Below, in pieces: positions 25,220-35,366 of a stretch of 57,131 bases of DNA. The translations under genes were made by a program, and so were the position numbers. Origin of the DNA: Phaeobacter sp. HF9A (GTDB lineage Bacteria > Pseudomonadota > Alphaproteobacteria > Rhodobacterales > Rhodobacteraceae); assembly GCF_011806385.1 (NCBI RefSeq), contig NZ_JAATOX010000013.1:1-57131 (forward strand), written 5' to 3'. Below the pieces are notes generated by a model. It was given only the letters and a program-made list of their open reading frames with translations, made no database searches and was not told where the DNA came from. Each line of letters begins with the position of its first letter. The first letter of the stretch is position 1.

Positions 25220-26314
25220 ATGTCCGAGACGTCCCATGGAATTGGCGGGTTGACGTTCGACTCGAAAAAACGCGCCTGGCCGAACGAGATGAACGTTCTT
25301 ATCGCGCTGGTCGCGATCGTGATTATCTTTGAGGTCCTGGGGCAGGTCTTGCCCTATATGAAGGGGCAGAGCCTGCTGTTTGATTTCAATACGGCGCGGG
25401 ACGGCACCATTCTGAATATGGCACGTCTGAAGATCATCATCCTTCAGGTGTCGATTATCGGCATGATCGCCATCGGCTCAACCCAGGTGATCCTCTTGGG
25501 TGGGATTGATCTGTCCCCCGGCTCTGTTGTCGGCTTGACGGCGATGATCGCCATGAGCTTTGCCCAGACGGCGCTGGTCAACGGCAACCCCAACCCCAAG
25601 GCTGTGTTTGGCGAGGGCTGGATGGATCTGCCGGTGCTGGTCCCCATTGCGGTGGCCTTTGCCGTCGGCATCATCGCGGGTGCAATCAACGGGCTGCTGA
25701 TCGCTTATACCCGTATTCCACCCTTTATCGCCACGCTCGGCATGATGGTGACCGCACGCGGCGCGGCGAAATGGTGGTCCAAGGGGCAGCCGATCTCCTT
25801 TCCGACGGAGCCTTTTTCGAGCATCGGGAACGGCATGTCCGGCTGGTCGCCGGTGGTGATATTTGTCGGGCTGGCGCTGCTGTTCCACCTGATCCTGAAA
25901 TACACGGTCTATGGCAAACACACCTATGCCATCGGCTCCAACGAGGATGCGGCGCGCATGTCGGGCATCAAGGTCGACCGCCACAAGGTGCTGGTCTACA
26001 CGATCGCCGGGATGCTCGCGGGGCTGTCGGCGCTGGTGCTGGCCTCCAAGAACCTGACGGCGCAGGCGGGCATGGGCGTGATGTATGAGCTCGACGCCAT
26101 CGCCATGACCGTGATCGGCGGTGTCAGCCTTGCCGGTGGGCGCGGCTCTATTGTGGGCACCGTGCTGGGGGCGCTGATCTTTGGGGTCATCATCTCGGGT
26201 TTCACCTATCTGCGCCTCGACGCCTATTACCAGGAAATGGTCAAGGGCGTGATCATTGTGGCAGCCGTGGTTCTGGACCAATGGCGCCGTCATCGTGCCG
26301 CCGCACGGTCCTAG
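25220..26314 (+). CDS. iatP: ABC transporter permease, inositol/ribose type
   Basis: This 364-residue RbsC/BPD_transp_2 family permease has about 8-10 hydrophobic segments. Family signatures include LLGGIDLSPGSVVGL near residue 93, TRIPPFIATLGMM near 165 and DAIAMTVIGGVSLAGGRGS in the last third. ATG 25220 follows GGGAGAAG; an upstream in-frame ATG at 25073 would run through the hairpin and is not credible. It forms the inner-membrane channel, probably as a dimer, with the adjacent ATPase. IatP is by analogy with inositol transporters; the substrate is inferred. Confidence 0.85.
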   Translation: MSETSHGIGGLTFDSKKRAWPNEMNVLIALVAIVIIFEVLGQVLPYMKGQSLLFDFNTARDGTILNMARLKIIILQVSIIGMIAIGSTQVILLGGIDLSPGSVVGLTAMIAMSFAQTALVNGNPNPKAVFGEGWMDLPVLVPIAVAFAVGIIAGAINGLLIAYTRIPPFIATLGMMVTARGAAKWWSKGQPISFPTEPFSSIGNGMSGWSPVVIFVGLALLFHLILKYTVYGKHTYAIGSNEDAARMSGIKVDRHKVLVYTIAGMLAGLSALVLASKNLTAQAGMGVMYELDAIAMTVIGGVSLAGGRGSIVGTVLGALIFGVIISGFTYLRLDAYYQEMVKGVIIVAAVVLDQWRRHRAAARS

Positions 26315-26326
26315 GGGAGGAAGATC

Positions 26327-27145
26327 ATGGCAAGCGACGTGCAAACCAACACAGGCAAGAGTGCCGCCCTGGGCGATATCATTCTTGAGACCCGCAACCT
26401 GACCAAACATTACGGCGGCGTGCAGGCGCTGAATGATGCGAATTTCACCCTGCGCCGGGGCGAACATGTGGCGATCATGGGGGACAATGGCGCCGGGAAA
26501 TCGACCTTTGTGCGCCAGATCACCGGGGTTGAGACCCGCACCCGGGGCGAGGTGATATTCGACGGCAAGCCGGTGCATTTTGAAAACCCGATGGACGCCC
26601 GCAATGCCGGGATCGAAACCGTGTTCCAGACGCTGGCGCTGGCCGATCAGCTGGATGTGCCCGACAATCTGTTCCTCGGCCGCGAGCTGGTGAAGTTCAG
26701 GCTGGGGCCGTTTTCGATCCTGGATTACAAGGCGATGCGGGAACGCACCATCGAGGCGCTGGAGAAAACCGGGGTGAAAATCCCCAACATTCGCGGCACC
26801 ATCGAACGTATGTCCGGTGGCCAGCGGCAATGTGTGGCGATCGCCCGCACCGCGACCTTTCACAGCAAGCTGACGATCATGGACGAGCCAACCGCCGCGC
26901 TTGGGGTGCAGGAAACCGCGCAGGTGGAAAACATCATCCGCACGCTGAAGGAGCAAGGCGAGCCGCTGATCCTGATCAGCCACAACATGCGGCAGGTGAT
27001 GGATCTGTGCGACCGTATCGTGGTGTTTCGCAGGGGGCGCATCTGCGCCAACCTCGATATCCGCAATCAGCAGGTGACGGGCGAGGATGTCGTCGCCTAT
27101 ATCACCGGCGCCAAGACCCAACCGGAATATTCCGACGCGGCCTGA
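26327..27145 (+). CDS. iatA: ABC transporter ATP-binding protein, inositol/ribose type
   Basis: This 272-residue ATPase has one nucleotide-binding domain, unlike the two-domain RbsA proteins. Walker A is GDNGAGKST (about 53-61), the signature is MSGGQRQ (about 163-169) and Walker B is LTIMDEPTAAL (about 182-192), with the switch His in LISHNM. It energises import with the permease encoded 12 bases upstream. A dimer of this single-domain protein would be expected, as in FrcA-type transporters of alphaproteobacteria. Confidence 0.87.
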   Translation: MASDVQTNTGKSAALGDIILETRNLTKHYGGVQALNDANFTLRRGEHVAIMGDNGAGKSTFVRQITGVETRTRGEVIFDGKPVHFENPMDARNAGIETVFQTLALADQLDVPDNLFLGRELVKFRLGPFSILDYKAMRERTIEALEKTGVKIPNIRGTIERMSGGQRQCVAIARTATFHSKLTIMDEPTAALGVQETAQVENIIRTLKEQGEPLILISHNMRQVMDLCDRIVVFRRGRICANLDIRNQQVTGEDVVAYITGAKTQPEYSDAA

Positions 27146-27241
27146 CAGATCGGGCCACGGACCGATCAAGACCACATCGCGGGCTTGCCCGTTTATGCCG
27201 AACCGCCCGGCCATCGCCGGCGACCAAGAGTGAGAAAGAAA

Positions 27242-28231
27242 ATGACAGTCAGATTTGGAGTCCTGGGAGCCGGGCGGATCGGGCAGGTGCATGCCAAAGC
27301 GATTTCGGAGGTGCCCGGCGCGACGCTTGTTGCCGTGGCGGATGCGATCGAGGCCGCGGCGCAGGCGCTGCACGATCAATATGGCTGCGACATCCGCAGC
27401 ATCGAGCAGATCGAGCAATCGGACGACATCGACGCGGTGATCATCTGCACCCCGACCGACACCCATGCGGATCTGATCGAAAGCTTCGTAAAGGCGGGCA
27501 AGGCGGTCTTTTGTGAAAAGCCTGTTGATCTGGACGTGGCGCGGGCGCGTCAGGTGATCGAGACGGTCGAGGCCGAAGATGGCGTGCTCATGGTCGGCTT
27601 TCAGCGCCGCTTTGACCCGGATTTCCGCGCGCTCAAGGCCGCCATCGACGCGGGCCGCATTGGCGAAGTCGAGATGGTCACCCTGACCTCGCGCGATCCG
27701 GGCGCGCCGCCGCATGACTATATCACCCGCTCGGGCGGTATCTTTCGCGATATGACCATCCATGATTTCGACGTCGCGCGCTGGCTTCTGGGCGAAGAGG
27801 TGGAAAGCGTCATGGCGCAGGCCTCGGTGCTGACCGATCCCAAGATCGAGGAACTCGGCGATTATGACAGCGTCAATGTGATCCTGTGCACCGCCTCGGG
27901 CAAGCAATGCACCATCACCAACAGCCGCCGCGCCAGCTATGGCTATGATCAGCGCATCGAGGTGCATGGCTCCAAAGGTTCGGTTTCTGCGATGAACCAG
28001 CGCGAAGCCAATATCGAGATCGCCAATGGCGAGGGCTACACCAAGCCGCCGCTGCTGAATTTCTTCATGTCGCGCTACACGGCGGCCTATGCGGCGGAGA
28101 TCGCCGCCTTTGTCGCGGCGCTGGAGCAGGGCCAGCCGACCGAGACAACCGGGCAGGACGGGCTGCGGGCGCTGGAACTGGCGGATGCGGCGCTGCAATC
28201 GGCCAAAAGCGGGCAAGCCGTCCTGCTGTGA
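27242..28231 (+). CDS. iolG: Inositol 2-dehydrogenase
   Basis: This 329-residue Gfo/Idh/MocA oxidoreductase has an N-terminal Rossmann fold ([13 protein letters not shown] near residue 8), the catalytic-site EKP motif (CEKPVDLD near 95) and [17 protein letters not shown] near 165-181, which is highly characteristic of IolG. It oxidises myo-inositol to scyllo-inosose with NAD+. ATG 27242 is used; the upstream in-frame ATG lies in non-coding-like sequence. It follows the transporter and leads the catabolic half of the operon. Confidence 0.9.
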   Translation: MTVRFGVLGAGRIGQVHAKAISEVPGATLVAVADAIEAAAQALHDQYGCDIRSIEQIEQSDDIDAVIICTPTDTHADLIESFVKAGKAVFCEKPVDLDVARARQVIETVEAEDGVLMVGFQRRFDPDFRALKAAIDAGRIGEVEMVTLTSRDPGAPPHDYITRSGGIFRDMTIHDFDVARWLLGEEVESVMAQASVLTDPKIEELGDYDSVNVILCTASGKQCTITNSRRASYGYDQRIEVHGSKGSVSAMNQREANIEIANGEGYTKPPLLNFFMSRYTAAYAAEIAAFVAALEQGQPTETTGQDGLRALELADAALQSAKSGQAVLL

Positions 28232-28256
28232 CGGCAGGCGGGAAAAGGAGCTGCGG

Positions 28257-29396
28257 ATGACCACCATCATGCCGGAAAAACCACTGGGTGTTGCGCTGAT
28301 CGGCACCGGGTTTATGGGCAAATGTCACGCCCTGGCCTGGCGCAATGTTGCGGCGGTCTTTGGCGGGGCGCATCCGCGGCTTGAGCTTCTGTGCGACACG
28401 CCGCAGGACAAGGCCCGCGCCTTTGCCGCGCAATTCGGGTTTGCCCGGGCCACGGCGGACTGGCAGGAGGCGGTGCGGGATCCCGCCGTCGATGTGTTGT
28501 CGATCACGGTTCCAAACGGCTTGCACCGCCCCATCGCCGAGGCGGCGCTGGCGGCGGGAAAGCACCTGTGGCTGGAAAAACCCATGGCGCTGACCCTGGC
28601 GGATGCCCGCGCCATGGCCCGGCTGGCCAGCCGCCACCCGCGGCAGGTCACCATTCTGGGCTACAACTACACCCGCGCGCCCGCCTTTCAGGCCGCGGTC
28701 GAGATGCTGCGCCAGGGAGTGATCGGCACGCCCCGCAGCTTTCGCGGGGTCTATGACGAGGATTACAGCGCCGACCCCGACCTGCCCTGGCATTGGCGCA
28801 TGACCCATGCGGGCGGCGGCCTTGGTGCGCTTGGGGATCTGGGCTGCCATCTGGTCAGCCAGATGCTGCAACTGATGGGCGATGTCGAAGACCTCAGCGC
28901 GATCACCCAGATCGCCATCCCCGAGCGGCGCGCGCCGGATGGGATGAAGCCGGTCGAAAACGAAGACAGCGCGCTGGCGATGATCCGCTTCAAAAGCGGC
29001 GCGCAGGGCTCTTTTGCCACCTCGCGGGTGGCGCGGGGGCGCAAATGCCGCTTGCAGTGGGAGGTTCACGGCTCCGACGGCAGCATCGTTTTTGATCAGG
29101 AAAACATGAACGAACTCTGGGTTCATCGCGCAGGAGAAGCCGGGTTTACCCGCCATCTGACCGGCCCCGAACAGCCCGATTTTTCCGCCTTCTGCCCGGC
29201 CCCCGGGCATAACTTCGGCTTCAACGAACAGAAGGTGATCGAGGCGCGCGATCTGTGCCGTGCCATCGCTGGTGGCCCCGCCTGCGGCCCCGATTTTGCC
29301 GAAGGTCTGAAGATCGAGCGGATCATACATGCCATGGCGGCCTCAGAGGGGCGGACCATAAGACTTGAGGATTTTGAAAATGACCAAACCGCTTGA
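28257..29396 (+). CDS. Second Gfo/Idh/MocA family dehydrogenase
   Basis: This 379-residue NAD(P)-dependent dehydrogenase is a distant paralogue of the preceding IolG. It has [13 protein letters not shown] (about 12-24), LEKPMALT (about 103-110) and [16 protein letters not shown] (about 185-200), with a longer C-terminal domain than IolG. It may act on another inositol isomer such as scyllo-inositol or on a related polyol. Start ATG 28257 follows AAGGAG. Its 3' end overlaps iolC by 17 bases, so the two are translationally coupled. Confidence 0.83.
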   Translation: MTTIMPEKPLGVALIGTGFMGKCHALAWRNVAAVFGGAHPRLELLCDTPQDKARAFAAQFGFARATADWQEAVRDPAVDVLSITVPNGLHRPIAEAALAAGKHLWLEKPMALTLADARAMARLASRHPRQVTILGYNYTRAPAFQAAVEMLRQGVIGTPRSFRGVYDEDYSADPDLPWHWRMTHAGGGLGALGDLGCHLVSQMLQLMGDVEDLSAITQIAIPERRAPDGMKPVENEDSALAMIRFKSGAQGSFATSRVARGRKCRLQWEVHGSDGSIVFDQENMNELWVHRAGEAGFTRHLTGPEQPDFSAFCPAPGHNFGFNEQKVIEARDLCRAIAGGPACGPDFAEGLKIERIIHAMAASEGRTIRLEDFENDQTA

Positions 29397-31305
29397 TGTT
29401 ATCACCATCGGCCGGGCCGGTGTGGATCTCTACGGCGCGCAGATCGGCGGGCGGCTGGAGGATATGGCCTCCTTTGACAAATATATCGGTGGCTCGCCCA
29501 CCAATATCGCCTGCGGGACGGCGCGGCTGGGGCTGACATCGGCGCTGATCAGCCGGGTTGGCGCGGAACATATGGGCCGGTTCATCCTTGAACAACTGGC
29601 CCGCGAGGGGGTCGAGACACGCGGCGTCAAAACCGACCCCGAGCGACTGACCGCGCTGGTGATCCTCGGCATTCGCGACCAAGAGCAGTTTCCGCTGATC
29701 TTTTATCGCGAGAATTGCGCCGATATGGCGCTCTGCGAAGAGGATATCGACCCGGAGTTCATCAAGAGCGCCCGCTCCGTTGTGCCCACCGGCACCCATC
29801 TGAGCCACCCGCGTACCCGCGCCGCAGTGCTGAAGGCGCTGACCATTGCGCGGGAAAACGGCGTGAAGACGGCGCTGGACATCGACTATCGGCCAAACCT
29901 CTGGGGGGTGCTGGGGCACGGCGATGGCGAGAGCCGCTTTGCCGAGAGCGCCGAGGTCACCGAAAAGCTGCAATCCACCCTGCATCTGTTTGACCTGATC
30001 GTCGGCACAGAAGAGGAATTCCACATCGCCGGTGGCTCTACCGACACGATCAAAGCCCTGCGCGCGGTGCGGGCAGTCTCAAGCGCGACCTTGGTGTGCA
30101 AACGCGGGCCGATGGGGGCCGTGGCCTTCACCGGCGATATCCCCGAGAGCCTTGATGCCGGCCAGACCGGCCCCGGTTTCCCCATCGAGGTCTTCAACGT
30201 GCTGGGGGCCGGGGATGGCTTCATGTCCGGGCTGCTCAAGGGCTGGCTCGACGGGGAAGACTGGCCCACCGCGCTGAAATACGCCAATGCCTGCGGTGCC
30301 TTTGCGGTCAGTCGCCATGGCTGCACCCCGGCGTATCCGACCTGGGATGAGCTGCAATTCTTCTTTGAGCGCGGCATCAAACAGCCCGATCTGCGCAATG
30401 ATGCGGAACTGGAGCAGGTCCATTGGGCCAGCACCCGCCATACGCGTCCCGGCGGCGACTGGCAGGCGCTGCGCAGCTTTGCCTTTGATCACCGCAAGCA
30501 GCTGGAGGAAATGGCGGGCTATACCCCCGAAAAAGGCAGCGCCTTCAAGGAACTCTGCCTCGATGCGGCGCTAAGGGTTCAGGACGGCAAACCGGGCTAT
30601 GGCATTTTATGCGACAATCGCATTGGCCGCGCGGCGCTGCATCGTGCCTCTGGCAGTGGGCTGTGGATCGGTCGCCCGACCGAGCTGCCCGGCTCGCGTC
30701 CGATCAAATTTGAACCCGAGCTTGGCGTTGATCTTGGTGGCCTGCGGGAATGGGCCGCCGAGAATGTGGTCAAGCTGCTGGTCTTTTGCCACCCGGAGGA
30801 TAGCGCCGAGACCCGCGCGATGCAGGAAGAGCGCGTCAAACGGTTGTTTACCGCAGCGCGGCGGGCGGGGCTTGAGACGCTATTGGAGGTGATCCCCTCC
30901 AAAGTCGCGCCAGTGGATGACGACAGCACCGCAACCCTGATCCAGCAGTTCTATGATATCGGTGTTTATCCCGATTGGTGGAAGCTGGAGCCCTTCAAGA
31001 CCGATGCCGCCTGGCAGAAGGCGGTTGACGCGATTATGCGCAACGATCCCCGAACCCGCGGCATTGTGGTACTGGGGCTGGACGCGCCGGAAGCCGCCCT
31101 GGCGGAGAGCTTTGCGCTGGCGGCAAAACAGCCCCTGGTCAAAGGGTTTGCGGTGGGGCGCACCATCTTTGGCGATGCGGCGCGCGCCTGGCTGAAGGGT
31201 GAGATGACAGATGCAGAGGCCGTAGAGCAGATGGCCGGGCGCTATGCGCGGCTCTGCGCGATCTGGGACAAGGCACGGGCCGGGGCCCGTCTGAACGAGG
31301 AATAA
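29380..31305 (+). CDS. iolC: 5-dehydro-2-deoxygluconokinase fused to a DUF2090 aldolase-like domain
   Basis: This 641-residue protein has an N-terminal PfkB sugar kinase (about 1-325) with [15 protein letters not shown] near 37-51 and the catalytic anion-hole motif [14 protein letters not shown] near 272-285. The second half (about 335-641) is a DUF2090 domain. The kinase phosphorylates 5-dehydro-2-deoxygluconate. DUF2090 is annotated in many proteobacteria as the associated 5-dehydro-2-deoxyphosphogluconate aldolase, which would give dihydroxyacetone phosphate and malonate semialdehyde. That assignment is from family naming and not proven here. iolD follows four bases later. Confidence 0.9.
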   Translation: MTKPLDVITIGRAGVDLYGAQIGGRLEDMASFDKYIGGSPTNIACGTARLGLTSALISRVGAEHMGRFILEQLAREGVETRGVKTDPERLTALVILGIRDQEQFPLIFYRENCADMALCEEDIDPEFIKSARSVVPTGTHLSHPRTRAAVLKALTIARENGVKTALDIDYRPNLWGVLGHGDGESRFAESAEVTEKLQSTLHLFDLIVGTEEEFHIAGGSTDTIKALRAVRAVSSATLVCKRGPMGAVAFTGDIPESLDAGQTGPGFPIEVFNVLGAGDGFMSGLLKGWLDGEDWPTALKYANACGAFAVSRHGCTPAYPTWDELQFFFERGIKQPDLRNDAELEQVHWASTRHTRPGGDWQALRSFAFDHRKQLEEMAGYTPEKGSAFKELCLDAALRVQDGKPGYGILCDNRIGRAALHRASGSGLWIGRPTELPGSRPIKFEPELGVDLGGLREWAAENVVKLLVFCHPEDSAETRAMQEERVKRLFTAARRAGLETLLEVIPSKVAPVDDDSTATLIQQFYDIGVYPDWWKLEPFKTDAAWQKAVDAIMRNDPRTRGIVVLGLDAPEAALAESFALAAKQPLVKGFAVGRTIFGDAARAWLKGEMTDAEAVEQMAGRYARLCAIWDKARAGARLNEE

Positions 31306-31309
31306 ACCA

Positions 31310-33160
31310 ATGAGCGGAACAATCAGGCTGACGGCGGCGCAGGCCATGGTGAAATGGCTCTCCGTGCAGATGATCGACGACGGCGAGACAGCAGGCCAAG
31401 CAGAGCCCAGCCGTTTTATCGAAGGCATCTGGGCAATTTTTGGCCATGGCAATGTCGCGGGCATGGGCGAGGCGCTTTATCACGCGCGCGAGGATTTCCC
31501 GACCCTGCGCGGCCAGAACGAACAGACCATGGCCCATGCCGCCATCGCCTATGCCAAGGCAAGCAAGCGCAGACGGGCGATGGCAGTGACCTCTTCGATC
31601 GGGCCGGGCGCCACGAATATGGTGACTGCGGCGGGGCTGGCGCATGTGAACCGCCTGCCGGTGCTGTTCATTCCCGGTGATGTCTTTGCCAACCGCGCGC
31701 CGGATCCGGTGCTGCAACAGATCGAGGATTTCGATGATGCCATGGTCAGCGCCAATGACTGCCTGCGGCCGGTGTCGCGGTATTTCGACCGGATCAGCCG
31801 CCCCGAGCACCTGCTGACCGCGCTGCCGCGTGCCCTGCAAACAATGACCGACCCAGCCAAATGCGGCCCCGTCACGCTGGCCTTCTGTCAGGACACCCAG
31901 GCCGAAGCCTTTGACTACCCGGAGAGCTTCTTTGCGCCCAAGACCTGGCGCATCCGTCGCCCGGAACCGGACGCCGCAGAGCTGGCGGAGGTCGTGGCTG
32001 CGATCAAGGCCGCGCAACGTCCGGTGATCGTTGCGGGGGGCGGTGTGATTTATTCCGCTGCCGAGGCGCGCCTGCAAGCCTTTGCCGCGCAGCACAATAT
32101 CCCCTTTGTCGAGAGCCAGGCCGGCAAGTCGGCCATTGCCTGGGATGATGCGCGCAATCTGGGTCCGGCGGGGGTGACCGGGGGCGATGCGGCCAACCGG
32201 GCGCTCGGCGAGGCGGATCTGGTGATTGGCGTCGGCACCCGCTTTCAGGATTTCACAACCGGGTCCTGGACGGTGTTTGCAAATCCCGCACGGCGGCTGA
32301 TTTCGATCAACGTCACCGGCTACGACGCCGCCAAACACAATGCGATCAGCCTCGTTGCCGATGCCAAAGTGGCGCTGGAGAAAATCAGCGATGCGCTGGG
32401 AGCGCAGCGCTGGCCCGACCATGACAGCGCCGCGCGCGCCGCTTGGTACGAGACAACAGATGCGGTGATGGCGGCGCCCAATGGCTCTGGGCTGCCCAGT
32501 GACGCGCAGGTGATCGGCGCGGTGCAGCGGCAGGCGCTGCCCGACACGGTGGTGATGTGCGCCGCGGGCACCATGCCGGGCGCGCTGCACACGCTGTGGC
32601 GGGCAGGGCAGGGCGGCTATCACATGGAATACGGCTATAGCTGCATGGGCTACGAGGTGGCCGGTGCGATGGGCATCAAACAGGCAAACCCGGATCGTGA
32701 CGTGATCTGCTTTGTCGGCGATGGCTCCTACATGATGGCCAACTCCGAGCTGGCCACCGCCGTGATGCGCCGGGTGCCCTTTACCGTGGTGCTGACCGAC
32801 AACCGCGGATACGGCTGCATCAACCGGCTGCAAATGGGCACCGGCGGCGCGGAGTTCAACAATCTGTACAGCTCGACCGATGTGGAGGCGCAGCCCGAGA
32901 TCGACTTTGTCGCCCATGCGGGCGCCATGGGGGCTCATGCGGTCAAGGCGGCGTCGATAGCTGAGCTGGAAGAGCAGATCCAGTCGGCGCGCGGACGCGA
33001 CATTCCGACGGTGATCGTCATTGACACCGACCCCTACCCCGGCACCGGCGCCGGTGGCTTCTGGTGGGATGTGGCGGTGCCCGAGGTGTCCGAACGCGAA
33101 GAGGTTCGCGCGGCCCGTGCCCAATATGTAAAACAAACCGCGCAGCAGCGCGCGGATTAA
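31310..33160 (+). CDS. iolD: 3D-(3,5/4)-trihydroxycyclohexane-1,2-dione acylhydrolase
   Basis: This 616-residue thiamine-diphosphate enzyme opens the diketone ring of the inositol intermediate. The layout is that of the ThDP family: N-terminal pyrimidine-binding domain with the catalytic Glu in LRGQNEQTMAHA (about 64-75), a central domain, and a C-terminal ThDP-binding domain with GDGSYMMANSELATAVMRR (about 469-487). Length matches Bacillus IolD. It lies between iolC and iolE, four and twelve bases from each. Confidence 0.92.
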   Translation: MSGTIRLTAAQAMVKWLSVQMIDDGETAGQAEPSRFIEGIWAIFGHGNVAGMGEALYHAREDFPTLRGQNEQTMAHAAIAYAKASKRRRAMAVTSSIGPGATNMVTAAGLAHVNRLPVLFIPGDVFANRAPDPVLQQIEDFDDAMVSANDCLRPVSRYFDRISRPEHLLTALPRALQTMTDPAKCGPVTLAFCQDTQAEAFDYPESFFAPKTWRIRRPEPDAAELAEVVAAIKAAQRPVIVAGGGVIYSAAEARLQAFAAQHNIPFVESQAGKSAIAWDDARNLGPAGVTGGDAANRALGEADLVIGVGTRFQDFTTGSWTVFANPARRLISINVTGYDAAKHNAISLVADAKVALEKISDALGAQRWPDHDSAARAAWYETTDAVMAAPNGSGLPSDAQVIGAVQRQALPDTVVMCAAGTMPGALHTLWRAGQGGYHMEYGYSCMGYEVAGAMGIKQANPDRDVICFVGDGSYMMANSELATAVMRRVPFTVVLTDNRGYGCINRLQMGTGGAEFNNLYSSTDVEAQPEIDFVAHAGAMGAHAVKAASIAELEEQIQSARGRDIPTVIVIDTDPYPGTGAGGFWWDVAVPEVSEREEVRAARAQYVKQTAQQRAD

Positions 33161-33172
33161 GAAAGACTGACC

Positions 33173-34102
33173 ATGATCCACATTGGTATCTCTCCCATCG
33201 CCTGGCAAAACGACGACCTGCCAGAGCTGACCGCCGCCTATACGATGGAGCAGGCGCTGAAAGAGGCGCGCGAGATCGGCTATACCGGCGTCGAACGCGG
33301 CCGCCGCATGCCCGCCGACACCGAGGGGCTGCGGGCCTATCTGGAACGCTACGACATCGCGCTCTGCGGCGGCTGGTGTTCCGGCAATCTGATGAAAAAC
33401 ACGGTCGCCGAGGAAATCGAAGCGGTGCGCGAACAGGTCACCCAGTTTGCGGCATTGAACGCCCCCTGCCTTGTCTATGCGGAATGCTCGAACACGGTGC
33501 AGGGTGATCAGGCGGTGCCGCTTGGCCGCCGCCCAAAACTCTCGCGCGATGACATCACCGCCTATGCGGGCAAGCTTTCGGAGCTGGCGAAATGGATGGC
33601 GGATGAGGGCATGGCCCTGGCCTATCACCACCACATGGGCTCGATGATCGAGGATCAGGCAGATGTGGATGCGCTGATGGCGGGATCCTCGCCCGAGGTG
33701 ACGCTGCTTTTTGATACCGGGCATCTGGCCTTTGGCGGGGCGGATGTGCTTGGCACGCTCGACAAATGGGGTGATCGCATCCGGCATGTGCACTATAAGG
33801 ATGTCCGCACCGATGTCGCAGCACGGGCGCGCGCCGAAGGCTGGTCGTTTCTGGATGCGGTGATTGCCGGGGCCTTTACGGTGCCGGGTGATGCCGAGGG
33901 CAGTGTTGATTTCGCCGCCGTGACCAACAAGCTGGCGGGCATGGGCTATGAAGGCTGGATCGTCGTCGAGGCCGAACAGGACCCGGCCAAGGCGCCGCCC
34001 TATGATTATTCGAAGATCGGATATGATCACATCGCGATGCTGTGCAATGCCGCCGGGCTGTCGGTGGCGGGTCGACCCACCCCGGCCAAGCCGCATGTTT
34101 GA
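33173..34102 (+). CDS. iolE: Inosose dehydratase
   Basis: This 309-residue TIM-barrel enzyme of the xylose isomerase-like superfamily dehydrates scyllo-inosose to the trihydroxycyclohexanedione that IolD opens. Family segments are GISPIAWQNDDLPEL at the N-terminus, YHHHMGSMIE near 144-153 and LLFDTGHLAFGG near 178-189, with VHYKDVR near 205; these supply the metal-binding His, Asp and Glu. It follows iolD by twelve bases. In many species iolB comes next, but here a small membrane-protein gene overlaps its stop. Confidence 0.92.
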   Translation: MIHIGISPIAWQNDDLPELTAAYTMEQALKEAREIGYTGVERGRRMPADTEGLRAYLERYDIALCGGWCSGNLMKNTVAEEIEAVREQVTQFAALNAPCLVYAECSNTVQGDQAVPLGRRPKLSRDDITAYAGKLSELAKWMADEGMALAYHHHMGSMIEDQADVDALMAGSSPEVTLLFDTGHLAFGGADVLGTLDKWGDRIRHVHYKDVRTDVAARARAEGWSFLDAVIAGAFTVPGDAEGSVDFAAVTNKLAGMGYEGWIVVEAEQDPAKAPPYDYSKIGYDHIAMLCNAAGLSVAGRPTPAKPHV

Positions 34103-34298
34103 CCTGCGCCACCCGTTCTTTAACCCGCTGTGGCGGCGGGTTTTGACGGTTGTGATGGCTTCGGGCTGGGCGCTGGTCGAGCTTGCAACAGGCAGCCCCG
34201 GCTGGGCGTTGATGTTCGGCGCGGTCGGCGCCTGGGCAGCTTATGCGCTGCTCTTGACCTGGACACCGGTGGAGGACAAAGGGCGCGATCAGGACTGA
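34095..34298 (+). CDS. Small two-segment membrane protein
   Basis: This 67-residue protein starts at ATG 34095, overlapping the iolE stop by eight bases. It begins MFDLRHPFFNPLWRR, has two hydrophobic segments (about 17-32 and 37-55, ending ALLLTWT) and an acidic tail. The N-terminal HPFFxPLWRR pattern recurs in short conserved proteins of Rhodobacteraceae that I remember as DUF3329-like. Function is unknown. Its overlap with iolE suggests co-expression but need not mean an inositol role. Confidence 0.68.
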   Translation: MFDLRHPFFNPLWRRVLTVVMASGWALVELATGSPGWALMFGAVGAWAAYALLLTWTPVEDKGRDQD

Positions 34299-34581
34299 TC
34301 TGGCCTCTTTGTCCCAGGCCATGGCCCGCGCGGGATGTCGCTGCGGCGGAAAATCACTTGGCAATGCGCCTCACGATTATGTCCGTCGCTCCCACACGGT
34401 CTGTCGCCGGGCTGTTCATGTCTTTTGCGGTATGGCGCGACGCCATCCTGCAACCGAGCTGCTTTGGCGCCGGAGCGTCATGTCAGGCAGTTCCGCCGCT
34501 ATTCTGCCTATTCGGTCTGTGTTTTCGGAACCTTCGCGACCTGCGCGCGTTGTCTCACTGAACGCAACATAGGAGTACACA

Positions 34582-35079
34582 ATGGCTGAAGCCCTGAAAG
34601 TTGTCCCGTCCGAAAGCAGCGTATCGACCGGCGTGCGCGATACCGCGACCCTGGCCGACGCGCTGTCACATGTTCTGTCCGACACCTATCGGCTGGTGTT
34701 CAAGACCCATGCCTGTCACTGGAATGTTGAAGGTTCCCTCTTCTATTCCGTGCACAAACTGACCGAAGAGCAGTACAGCAATATGTTCGCGGCAACCGAT
34801 CAGCTGGCAGAGCGGATCCGTGCCTTGGGCCATCTGGCGCCTTCCCGGTTGGAGGATGTGATCGAACAGTCCCGGGTGGCAGACCCTGATGCACAGGGCG
34901 ATGCAGCTTCGATGGTGGCTGACCTGGCGAAAGATCACGAAAAACTGGCCCATCGCTTGCATGCGCTGATTGAACTGGCGGGCGAGCGCAAGGATCCGGT
35001 GACCGAGGATATGGCCACCGCGCGAAGTGCCTTCCACGAACAGGCGGCCTGGATGCTGCGATCATTGGCAAAAAGCTGA
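34582..35079 (+). CDS. dps: Dps family ferritin-like DNA-binding protein
   Basis: This 165-residue four-helix protein oxidises and stores iron and protects DNA in starved or stressed cells. The inter-subunit ferroxidase residues keep the spacing of E. coli Dps: His46, His58, Glu62, Asp73 and Glu77 against 51/63/67/78/82, with HWNVEG intact and Glu in place of one Asp. It stands alone: a 283-bp gap before it must hold its promoter (no clear site seen) and a strong terminator follows. Start ATG 34582 follows AGGAG. Confidence 0.9.
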   Translation: MAEALKVVPSESSVSTGVRDTATLADALSHVLSDTYRLVFKTHACHWNVEGSLFYSVHKLTEEQYSNMFAATDQLAERIRALGHLAPSRLEDVIEQSRVADPDAQGDAASMVADLAKDHEKLAHRLHALIELAGERKDPVTEDMATARSAFHEQAAWMLRSLAKS

Positions 35080-35095
35080 TGAAACTGAAAAAAAG

Positions 35096-35121
35096 CCCTG
35101 CCATTGCGGCAGGGTTTTTTT
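35096..35121 (+). terminator. Rho-independent terminator of dps
   Basis: CCCTGCC (35096-35102) pairs perfectly with GGCAGGG (35108-35114) around an ATTGC loop, followed by seven T residues and preceded by a run of A residues. It lies 17 bases after the dps stop. The flanking A and T runs extend the stem and could let it act in both directions. Confidence 0.93.
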
Positions 35122-35262
35122 CTGCCCGGACATGTGTCTGCCACGTCTTCGCACACCCGTGACCCGCCAAACTCATCACCCTGCATGAATTGGGTCAGCG
35201 AGTTCCTGCAATGGTTCCCGATTGAGAGCCTGTTGGCACCGTGTGGCGGAGTGCAGTTTCTT

Positions 35263-35287
35263 TCAGGTATGAATATTTTATACTTGA
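35263..35287. promoter_or_regulatory. MarR-type operator candidate upstream of the anthraniloyl-CoA operon
   Basis: TCAGGTAT-GAATATTTT-ATACTTGA is an inverted repeat with 8-bp arms and one mismatch, in an AT-rich island about 80 bp before the first gene of an operon that encodes a MarR regulator. It is the only clear dyad in this gap, so autoregulation of the operon by that MarR protein through this site is likely. Confidence 0.6.
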
Positions 35288-35366
35288 AGTAAATTCGGTT
35301 CTTACCTAGGCTTTGCTCAAGGGTCGGGCCAGACCCCGGATGAATTACCGGCAGGGAGAGCCAACA

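Noticed and set aside
25478..28321. Very long minus-strand frame (about 950 codons) across the inositol transporter and iolG
   Set aside because: The forward-strand genes carry Walker motifs, permease signatures and IolG motifs; the antisense frame shows nothing recognisable.
31139..34096. Minus-strand frame of about 985 codons across iolD and iolE
   Set aside because: This is a shadow of two well-supported iol genes.
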